Assembly (NCBI RefSeq): GCF_000253115.1
Contig: NC_014144.1
Location: forward strand, 1 to 46,756
Direction: 5' to 3'
Source: Thiomonas arsenitoxydans
GTDB taxonomy: Bacteria > Pseudomonadota > Gammaproteobacteria > Burkholderiales > Burkholderiaceae_C
DNA length: 46,756 bases
Shown here piece by piece: positions 21,247 to 27,321 of this stretch; within the stretch, counting starts at the first letter, position 1; every line of letters starts with the position of its first letter. Below the pieces are notes generated by a model. It was not told the DNA's origin. It did not search any database and saw only the letters and a list, made by a program, of their open reading frames with translations. Made by a program: the position numbers and the translations under genes.

Positions 21247-21423
21247 ATGTTTCACACCCTCAAATATCGCGCCGGTTTTTTGCACCTGAGTTATCCGGCA
21301 CATGCTGCGCCGATCTACAAAGCACAGCATGATTTTTCACTGCGCGAATTCAAGAGCCTGCGCGCTGCAAAAATCTGGCTTTCGATCAAGAGCCGTCAAC
21401 CTGGCCCGCTACGCGCCCGCTGA
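21247..21423 (+). CDS. Unknown small basic protein (58 aa)
   Basis: A 58-residue basic protein (MFHTLKYRAGFLHLSYPAHAAPIYK...LRAR). The ATG at 21247 has AAGGAG 5 bp upstream, and the gene lies between ssb and the next gene in the same direction. Not recognised; the ribosome binding site and position support it. Confidence 0.6.
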   Translation: MFHTLKYRAGFLHLSYPAHAAPIYKAQHDFSLREFKSLRAAKIWLSIKSRQPGPLRAR

Positions 21424-21447
21424 ACCAACGACTTGAAAGGCATCAAC

Positions 21448-21714
21448 ATGCACACCTTGCCCCCCTGGCGTGTTTTTTCCACGCATGACGGATATATCAA
21501 GATCGTGAGCGCCTGCGGTGCGGAAATCGCCACGATAGACCGCTGCGCAAAACCCACGACCGGAAGCCAAGAGAAGAACGCCGGCTTGATTCTGGCCGCG
21601 CCTATTCTTTATCTAGCCCTGAATGCGCTGCAGGCCAATCCTAACGATCCGGCTGCGCATCGCATGGCGCTGGATGCTTTGCGCAGTGCTAATATCCCCA
21701 TCACCCACAACTGA
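21448..21714 (+). CDS. Unknown protein (88 aa)
   Basis: An 88-residue protein of mixed character (MHTLPPWRVFSTHDGYIKIVSACGAEIATID...). The N-terminal half looks like a small beta-rich fold seen in plasmid and phage hypotheticals. GAAAGG lies before the ATG at 21448. No function can be given. Confidence 0.65.
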   Translation: MHTLPPWRVFSTHDGYIKIVSACGAEIATIDRCAKPTTGSQEKNAGLILAAPILYLALNALQANPNDPAAHRMALDALRSANIPITHN

Positions 21715-21726
21715 AAGGCTATCCCG

Positions 21727-22059
21727 ATGATTACCGTACACAAAGCAAAAAGCGCCATGCAATGCGATTGCCCGATTCGTGGCGATGGTAAGGAACCCTG
21801 TATTGCTTCGCGCTGCATGGCGTGGCGCTGGTTTGGCGACGCACCCGAGCCCCGAACCGTTCCAGCAGTCCCGCCCACCGCCGCAAATATCAACGAAGTG
21901 ACCCAACCGGCCCCCGATGGTATTTGGATATTTACCCCGGCCCTGCCCGCTGAAATGAACGATGGCGAAGCCGTCGCCGCGTATTGGATGGAGGGCATGG
22001 ATTCCACCGATGCGCGCCGCCTGGGCTTTTGTGGTCTGGCAGGCCGTGCCGAAAACTAA
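21727..22059 (+). CDS. Unknown cysteine-containing protein (110 aa)
   Basis: A 110-residue protein whose N-terminus has five cysteines (CDCPIRGDGKEPCIASRCMAWRW, then a late one), suggesting a metal site. The middle is proline-rich. It is the third small gene of a rightward run (21247-22284) with GAAAGG-type leaders. Not recognised. Confidence 0.6.
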   Translation: MITVHKAKSAMQCDCPIRGDGKEPCIASRCMAWRWFGDAPEPRTVPAVPPTAANINEVTQPAPDGIWIFTPALPAEMNDGEAVAAYWMEGMDSTDARRLGFCGLAGRAEN

Positions 22060-22077
22060 CCCCTGAAAGGTGCATTC

Positions 22078-22284
22078 ATGTCATCCCGTCGCCGCTTGCC
22101 CTATTTTGCCACCGCCCTGTGCAATAGCGTATGCCCCGAAACGAACACCGAGATTCGCAAAGGAGACAGCATTGTTTACAACCCAACGTATCGCATCGCC
22201 TATGCGTTGACCTCAAAAACCGCCGACCAGGTAAGAGCCCGCCAGTTCGCCGAGACGTTCAACATGACCGATCAGAATTACTAG
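22078..22284 (+). CDS. Unknown small protein (68 aa)
   Basis: A 68-residue basic protein with two cysteines (CNSVC) and KGDSIVYNPTYRIAYALTSKTADQVRARQFAETF. TGAAAGG precedes the ATG. It is the last gene before a clear terminator and the oriT region, so it would be the first gene to enter a recipient. Not recognised. Confidence 0.65.
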   Translation: MSSRRRLPYFATALCNSVCPETNTEIRKGDSIVYNPTYRIAYALTSKTADQVRARQFAETFNMTDQNY

Positions 22285-22303
22285 CCACGGACTTTTCCAA
22301 CGA

Positions 22304-22328
22304 CCCGCCAGAGAGCGGGTTTTTTTTC
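22304..22328 (+). terminator. Rho-independent terminator before oriT
   Basis: CCCGC and GCGGG arms, loop CAGAGA, then eight or nine Ts. It closes the rightward run of small genes and keeps transcription out of oriT. Confidence 0.88.
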
Positions 22329-22348
22329 GTCCCGATTTATCGACCGGC

Positions 22349-22362
22349 TTTAGCGTGCTAAA
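22349..22362. promoter_or_regulatory. KorB-like operator, site 4
   Basis: TTTAGCGTGCTAAA within GCTTTAGCGTGCTAAAGC, between the terminator and the oriT hairpins. Confidence 0.78.
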
Positions 22363-22379
22363 GCATTCCCATACAGCCC

Positions 22380-22856
22380 CATAGCGCCGCCCGTATTCCT
22401 GCGAATAGGGTAGGCGCAGCCCCGTTGCGTTCGCCTGTCCTGTGCCCATCTGGTGAGCCGAAGGGGGTATAGCGTGACTTGAACCGGCACGCTCTCGTGA
22501 TGCCTGCGGCATGGGACAACTGCCAACGGGTGAGAGACTAGAAGAAAGAAAGAAGGGAAGAAATTGAGGGCAGGATACGCATAACGGGTGCCAAACATGG
22601 GCCGCATACCGATAACAGGTGTCAAACATGGTTGAGGCGTTGCCTAACGGGTGTCCAGAAGGGGCCATGTCTATTGTTAACGAGTGTCGGAACGGTGCGA
22701 TTCCATCGCTAACAGGTGTCCGACAGGGTGCGTTTTCTTCCTTAACGGGTGTAAACTTTGCCCTGTCTGTCGTTGCCGCTCCTGCGGCACGAACTACCCA
22801 GCGCATTGCAGCGGCGTGGGGGTAGGGCGGGAATTTATAACTCGGAGAGATTTAAT
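22380..22856. other. Origin of transfer (oriT) region
   Basis: A 570-bp spacer before the relaxosome genes with typical oriT structure. Hairpins: TATTC-CTGC-GAATA inside GCGCC...GGCGC (22384-22415), AGCGTG...CACGCT (22471-22493) and ATGCC-TGC-GGCAT (22500-22512). Six direct repeats TAAC(G/A)(G/A)GTGTC start at 22582, 22613, 22645, 22678, 22710 and 22743, spaced 31-33 bp. On the minus strand, TATCCTG (22577 to 22571) followed by C equals the IncP nic core TATCCTG/C. A weaker plus-strand candidate is CCTGTCCTG at 22434-22442. The nick position is predicted, not proven. Confidence 0.8.
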
Positions 22857-23405
22857 ATGGCAGCTAAAAAAATCGTTAAGACCTTTGTGTCGTTGGAGCA
22901 TGCGACAGCGTTGAATGCCATCGCCGAAGCGTCTCGGATCAGCGTTAGCGGATTGATTTCTCATATCATTGCCGAGCGTCTTGAGGGCGGGGATGTCGAG
23001 AATTTCGGGGGAAGCACTGAGAGCATTAGCCCCTCTGAATTTAATGTTAAGGACGTAGTTCGCTATACAGTTGCATTGCCCCTATCTCTCATGTCTGTTA
23101 TTGATGAGCGTGCTAAGAAGCAGGGCATGACGCGAAAGCGTTATGTTGCTTCGCTACTGACCAGTCATGCGAGCTGCGAGCCGATCTATGATCGTGCGGC
23201 ACAAATCACTATCCAAAAAACGCTCGATAAAGTGCATGCAATGGCAATCAACCTGAATATGCTCCGCGTGACGATGGAAAGCCGGGGTGAGATTCCAAGA
23301 AATCTTGAAGCGGAGCTATTGACTGCAACGGCACTCTGTGAGAATCTATTGTCCGAGGTCAACCAAATGCGGTTAGCCAATGTTGAGCGATGGAGGTCAA
23401 CGTGA
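22857..23405 (+). CDS. Relaxosome accessory protein (MobC/TraJ-like)
   Basis: A 182-residue protein directly between oriT and the relaxase gene. An N-terminal ribbon-helix-helix-like part (KIVKTFVSLEHATALNAIAEASRISVSGLISHIIAERL) and a second similar part (VRYTVALPLSLMSVIDERAKKQGMTRKRYVASLL) are followed by a helical C-terminus typical of MobC-type proteins. It probably binds the direct repeats at oriT. The ATG at 22857 is preceded by GGAGAG. Its end overlaps the relaxase start. Confidence 0.75.
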   Translation: MAAKKIVKTFVSLEHATALNAIAEASRISVSGLISHIIAERLEGGDVENFGGSTESISPSEFNVKDVVRYTVALPLSLMSVIDERAKKQGMTRKRYVASLLTSHASCEPIYDRAAQITIQKTLDKVHAMAINLNMLRVTMESRGEIPRNLEAELLTATALCENLLSEVNQMRLANVERWRST

Positions 23406-24397
23406 GCGAATCATTCGATGAGGAAATGGATGTTTTAGTCGGGCGCGAAAAAGGTAAGGCCAGCAAAAAAGGAAAAATCGGCGGGGGCGGAGGGCAACGC
23501 CCGCGACGGTATCTTGCCGGTGCGCCCGAGGTCATGGTCAAAATCACGGGCTGGGGGCACTCGATAGGCGGTCTTGAGGGTGCGAAGGGAAACAAGGTGC
23601 GCTCTATTGAAGGACATTTGAAATACATCACCCGGCACAGCAAACTTGAGGCAGAAACAAGCGACGGCATGACGATCTCTGATGCGTCCGGCTTGAAAGA
23701 CTACATGGAGCGTATTTACCGCAAAGAGGATCAAGCGCCTGCGAAAAACCGTGAATCGCTGCATGTTGTGCTTTCGATGCCAGCGGGTACTGAGGCCGAG
23801 GCCGTAAGGGCGGGTGCGCGCGAGTTTTTGATGAACCGATTTGGAGACAATCATCGTTTCCTCTTTGTATTGCACACGGATACGGATAACCCGCACGTTC
23901 ATGCGGTCGTGCAGAATAGGGGGTTCGATGGCCGGAAACTGCACTATGAGAAAGGCGAACTGCAGAAGATGCGGCAAGAGTTTGCCGATAGCATGAATGC
24001 GCAGGGTGTATTCGCCGACGCCACGCCGCGATCTGTGCGCGGCGTTGTGGAGAAATCGGCGATTCAATCCTGGCTGCATATGCTGAAAGGCGACGACAAG
24101 CGCACGCCGAGAATGCCGAAGAAGCTCGGCATGCAGATTGCCGATGCGGTGAATAACCCGGATCGACCTAAACCGTGGCTGGCCGCAATCTATACACGGC
24201 AAGAGGAAATCCGGGGCGGCTTGGCGAGCGAAATCGAGGCGCTGCGGGTTAGCGGGGAAAAAGGCGGATTGCGCAAGGCCGACCTCATCGAAAAATTCTT
24301 AAAGGCCATGCCGCCGATCCGCACGCAGGAAGATCGCATACGCGAGAAGCAGGCAAACCGTAAGGTGGATGAGTTAGATCAACAACAGCTCCTTTAA
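23402..24397 (+). CDS. MOBP-type relaxase
   Basis: A 331-residue relaxase that nicks oriT and leads the strand into the recipient. The metal-binding histidine triad is in VLHTDTDNPHVHAVVQ (about residues 157-171). HLKYITRH and RESLHVVLSMPAGT are the flanking motifs of the MOBP/VirD2 class. The catalytic tyrosine is probably in the N-terminal third, but I cannot be sure which one. The GTG at 23402 is preferred because GGAGG ends 5 bp before it; an ATG at 23390 is possible. It is shorter than IncP TraI and lacks a large C-terminal domain. Confidence 0.9.
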   Translation: MSESFDEEMDVLVGREKGKASKKGKIGGGGGQRPRRYLAGAPEVMVKITGWGHSIGGLEGAKGNKVRSIEGHLKYITRHSKLEAETSDGMTISDASGLKDYMERIYRKEDQAPAKNRESLHVVLSMPAGTEAEAVRAGAREFLMNRFGDNHRFLFVLHTDTDNPHVHAVVQNRGFDGRKLHYEKGELQKMRQEFADSMNAQGVFADATPRSVRGVVEKSAIQSWLHMLKGDDKRTPRMPKKLGMQIADAVNNPDRPKPWLAAIYTRQEEIRGGLASEIEALRVSGEKGGLRKADLIEKFLKAMPPIRTQEDRIREKQANRKVDELDQQQLL

Positions 24398-24409
24398 GGG
24401 ATACGCGCC

Positions 24410-25603
24410 ATGTCCGAATATCTTTTCCCGACAGGTGAAATTCTTGAAACGGCCACGCCGGAGTTTCAAGGCGCTCTCGCGGATGCTTACGGCGACACAA
24501 GTAACCGGGTTCGGTGTCTCTGCAAAACAGGCGGTTTGCCGATGTATATAGCCAAGCGTGGCGAGCTATACATCCTCAAGCGTATGCCCAACACCGCCGA
24601 GGAACACGCAGCCGGGTGTGATTCCTACGAACCACCCGCCGCGCTATCGGGCCGGTCGGAGGTCTTGGGCGGGGCCATCAAACACGACGACGAGAGCGGA
24701 CGCGACAAGCTGCGGTTTGACTTCTCGCTGTCTCGCAGCCAGCGGCCACAGATGTCGGATAGCGCACAGGCTAGTGGGGATAGCGTTCGCGCTGAACCCA
24801 ATAAACTGAGTTTTCTCGGCTTGGTGCATTACTTATGGGATCAGTCGGGTTTGGTACGCTGGAAACCTTTTGGCGCGGTGATCCGCTGGGAACAGGTGCG
24901 CGAGCGGGTCTTGCGCGCGGCGAGCGGTGCCGAGGCAAAAAGTCGCGGGTTATCGGACATTCTTTATATGCCGGAACAATTCGATAAAGACCGGCACGAT
25001 GCGCAAGAGGCGCGGAGAATCGGGTTTTTCAAACGATTCGAGCAAAAGGCGTCGAGCGGTTATTTACTGTGCATCGGGGAGTTGAAAGAATTTTCGGAAA
25101 GCAGGGGGGCGCACAAGCTGACCATCAAGCACGCGCCGGGCGTGGCCTTTCTGATGGATAAGGTCACTGCGGGCCGTTTTGGTCGCCGCTTCAAAGCAGA
25201 GATGGCGAGCTGGGCCGCTGACGAGAAAACACGGCTGATCGCGGCCATGACCTGCGCCATTGAAGGCGGAATTGCGCATGTCGTTGAAATTACCCTGATG
25301 CCTGTCACGCACGACTGGATACCGTTTGACGGGGCAATGGAAAAGCAACTGCTCGATGTGCTGATGCGGCAAGAGCGCGAGTTCATCAAATCCTTGCGGT
25401 ACAACCTGGCCGCAGGTTCGCCAGTGGCCAGCGCAATCTTGACCGATGCAGGAGAGCAGGGCGTCGCGCTGTTTCTGCCCCCTGAAGAACCCGAGGCGCG
25501 GATTGCCTGGGCCGAGCGGATCGAGGGCTATAGCGGGCCGACTTGGGAATGGTTGGGGGGTGACATGCCCGCATTGCCTATGCGGGCGTCTGAGGCCGAA
25601 TAA
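24410..25603 (+). CDS. DUF1173-like plasmid protein
   Basis: A 397-residue protein. The N-terminal part has CLCKTGGLPMYIAKRGELYILKRMPNTAEEHAAGCDSYEP (about 31-70), a cysteine/histidine pattern of DUF1173 proteins. The C-terminal half is mixed alpha/beta. These proteins lie near relaxases on conjugative plasmids and are of unknown function. It begins 12 bp after the relaxase stop and is followed by a terminator. Confidence 0.65.
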   Translation: MSEYLFPTGEILETATPEFQGALADAYGDTSNRVRCLCKTGGLPMYIAKRGELYILKRMPNTAEEHAAGCDSYEPPAALSGRSEVLGGAIKHDDESGRDKLRFDFSLSRSQRPQMSDSAQASGDSVRAEPNKLSFLGLVHYLWDQSGLVRWKPFGAVIRWEQVRERVLRAASGAEAKSRGLSDILYMPEQFDKDRHDAQEARRIGFFKRFEQKASSGYLLCIGELKEFSESRGAHKLTIKHAPGVAFLMDKVTAGRFGRRFKAEMASWAADEKTRLIAAMTCAIEGGIAHVVEITLMPVTHDWIPFDGAMEKQLLDVLMRQEREFIKSLRYNLAAGSPVASAILTDAGEQGVALFLPPEEPEARIAWAERIEGYSGPTWEWLGGDMPALPMRASEAE

Positions 25604-25612
25604 CGGGCTTGC

Positions 25613-25637
25613 AGCGCCGGTGACGGTCGGCGCTTTT
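25613..25637 (+). terminator. Terminator after DUF1173-like gene
   Basis: GCGCCG and CGGCGC arms around an 8-base loop, followed by TTTT. Confidence 0.7.
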
Positions 25638-25673
25638 GTATCCTGTGGGCGTGCTAAAACACGGAGTGGAGAA

Positions 25674-25910
25674 ATGGCCGAATACAGCTTTGAGATTGTT
25701 TCGCGCAACGTCGATCTAGGCGGCGGCTGGGCGCTGCGCCTTTTGGAAGATGGCGAGGAAATGGGCGGGGGCGTGTACCCGCTTGCGGCCTACAACGGGG
25801 CGACCGCGAAAGAGGCGGGAAAGATGGCGCTGGCCGATGCGCTGGCCGAGGCTGAAAGCTGGATCGACTCTCGGCGCGGCGGCGGTGAGCTGCGCGCCGA
25901 CGCGCCCTAG
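25674..25910 (+). CDS. Unknown acidic protein (78 aa)
   Basis: A 78-residue soluble acidic protein (MAEYSFEIVSRNVDLGGGWALRLLEDGEEMGGGVYPL...ALAEAESWI). GGAGTGGAG precedes the ATG. It converges on the minus-strand transfer genes. Short proteins with this GGGWxLRLLEDGxExGGGVxP pattern are common on plasmids; function unknown. Confidence 0.7.
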   Translation: MAEYSFEIVSRNVDLGGGWALRLLEDGEEMGGGVYPLAAYNGATAKEAGKMALADALAEAESWIDSRRGGGELRADAP

Positions 25911-25911
25911 C

Positions 25912-26004
25912 TCAGTGACGCAAGAACAGAAGGGCAACGACCGCAGCAAGTGCCACGATCACCACAATTCCACCACCAATAGAGAAGCCGAGCAGTGCGG
26001 ACAT
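25912..26004 (-). CDS. Possible 30-aa single-helix membrane peptide
   Basis: Minus-strand reading MSALLGFSIGGGIVVIVALAAVVALLFLRH: one hydrophobic helix with a short basic end. It starts close behind the next small membrane gene and does not overlap another gene. Its size makes this tentative. Confidence 0.4.
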   Translation of the reverse strand: MSALLGFSIGGGIVVIVALAAVVALLFLRH

Positions 26005-26006
26005 TT

Positions 26007-26198
26007 TTAGCTCACGAGATTATCGGAAATGAACGCCAGAGCTTGGATCAGCGCCCAAAAGATCGGCACCACTATCACAATGCCGATTTCACCTGTTCTA
26101 GCATAGACGACACCACCAAAACCGGCAACGCCCCATGATGCTCGTCGCAATTCTTTTGCGAGCGCATGCGCCGATTCGGGTCTGAATTGGAACTTCAC
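26007..26198 (-). CDS. Small membrane protein (63 aa)
   Basis: A 63-residue protein with a basic N-terminus (MKFQFRPESAHALAKELRRASWG) and a long hydrophobic stretch (about 24-57). It lies 3 bp after the TraX stop and is likely in the same transcript. Not recognised. Confidence 0.5.
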   Translation of the reverse strand: MKFQFRPESAHALAKELRRASWGVAGFGGVVYARTGEIGIVIVVPIFWALIQALAFISDNLVS

Positions 26199-26201
26199 GG
26201 A

Positions 26202-26954
26202 TCAACCCGTTCTGAGGCGCGGAAACATCATCTGCGCGAACCACAGGGCATAGAGCAGGGCGGGGTAATAGCCGTAAAACGCCCACCGAATGCGTGGGAT
26301 GCGCAACTTCACATGCGGGGCCAGCAGCATCAGCGGGAAGCTGGCGAGCGCCCATTGATCCAGATTGACCGCGCCGAGGAAGAAGGCCGCGAACAGGGCG
26401 GCAACAAACCACCGGAAATGCCCGCTTTTGATCCAGGCAATGAGAGCCAAGTTCATCAGGATTGCGGGCCACCAAAACTCAACGGAGCTGCCGCCGACGA
26501 TGAGCAAGGCGATTCCGAGCATCTTGCTTTGCCATCCTGAACGCTCAAAGATCAAATAGGCGCTGGCCGTTGTGACCAGCAGGGTGAACAGGATGTTGAG
26601 CGGCCACCAGCCATACAGCAATCCGCCCAGGCCAAGAAACGCGGGCGTGCTGATGAGCCCGAAGATGAGCAGGCGCTTCATCACCCGGACATGCAGGCCT
26701 GCGGCCGCAGCGCCGGGACGCGCCAGGTTATAGGCCAGCACGAAGCCAAACAGCGGCATGACCATGCGCCCGAAGTCGAACAGCACCGAGGACGTTCCGC
26801 CGAGCGCGTACTTATTGACATGATCGCCCGTCATCCAAAGGAGTGCGAGCCACTTGATCGCCTCAAGTGTCCCGTTCTCGACGTGGACGCGGCTGGCGGT
26901 TCGAGCTGGCGCCCTGCTGATCGGCGCAATAACTGGCTGGGCTTTGCTGGACAT
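26202..26954 (-). CDS. traX: TraX-family membrane acetyltransferase
   Basis: A 250-residue integral membrane protein with about seven helices. It starts with the TraX pattern IKWLALLWMTGDHVNKYALGG and FDFGRMVMPLFGFVLAYNLAR (residues about 33-80). In F plasmids TraX acetylates the N-terminus of pilin. Here it may modify the VirB2 pilin. The start codon lies only 2 bp after the KorB-like palindrome at 26957, with no ribosome binding site visible. Confidence 0.88.
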   Translation of the reverse strand: MSSKAQPVIAPISRAPARTASRVHVENGTLEAIKWLALLWMTGDHVNKYALGGTSSVLFDFGRMVMPLFGFVLAYNLARPGAAAAGLHVRVMKRLLIFGLISTPAFLGLGGLLYGWWPLNILFTLLVTTASAYLIFERSGWQSKMLGIALLIVGGSSVEFWWPAILMNLALIAWIKSGHFRWFVAALFAAFFLGAVNLDQWALASFPLMLLAPHVKLRIPRIRWAFYGYYPALLYALWFAQMMFPRLRTG

Positions 26955-26956
26955 GG

Positions 26957-26970
26957 TTTAGCGCGCTAAA
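26957..26970. promoter_or_regulatory. KorB-like operator, site 5, abutting traX start
   Basis: TTTAGCGCGCTAAA; on the minus strand it is followed by CC and the traX ATG. virB4 has the same arrangement at 40089. Confidence 0.8.
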
Positions 26971-26982
26971 GAATCGAAGGCT

Positions 26983-27285
26983 TTACGCTAGTTCTTCAAT
27001 CGTTACCGGGGTGCCAATATAGAACAGATATAAAAAGGTGCCGTTGTTGAAATGTTGAGTGGAGGTCGATAATTGAACGCCAATAATCGCATTTGCCCCC
27101 TCTGGCGCAGACCCCGCGAGGGCATCGCGTGCTTCCTGGTATGGGTCTGTCCCACTTGAAGTCAAACGCTCTAACAAGCCTATATGGCTGATTTTAATTT
27201 GCCGAACTATTTGAATCATCGGAAAAATACGAGTGCATTTGAATCCTTCCGGGAGTGTTTGAAGTGTGTATAGGTGTGTTTGCAT
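26983..27285 (-). CDS. YbjQ-like small protein (100 aa)
   Basis: A 100-residue protein with EARDALAGSAPEGANAIIGVQLSTSTQ in its second half. This resembles the YbjQ/UPF0145 core (Ala-rich helix, GANAIIGV strand). YbjQ folds are small oligomers of unknown function. It sits between traX and the polyvalent transfer protein, on the same strand. Confidence 0.5.
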   Translation of the reverse strand: MQTHLYTLQTLPEGFKCTRIFPMIQIVRQIKISHIGLLERLTSSGTDPYQEARDALAGSAPEGANAIIGVQLSTSTQHFNNGTFLYLFYIGTPVTIEELA

Positions 27286-27321
27286 TATTTATCCCATTCG
27301 TTCGTATTTTCTGTAATTCGC

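Noticed and set aside
22434..22442. Plus-strand nic candidate CCTGTCCTG
   Set aside because: It resembles the MOBP nic consensus but has G where A is expected in the core, and it would make the relaxase side enter first. The exact TATCCTG/C on the minus strand fits better; kept only as an alternative.
22582..22755. CRISPR array
   Set aside because: The six repeats have cores of only about 11 bp with variable bases and about 21-bp gaps, no cas genes are near, and they sit at oriT before relaxosome genes. Relaxosome binding sites explain them better.
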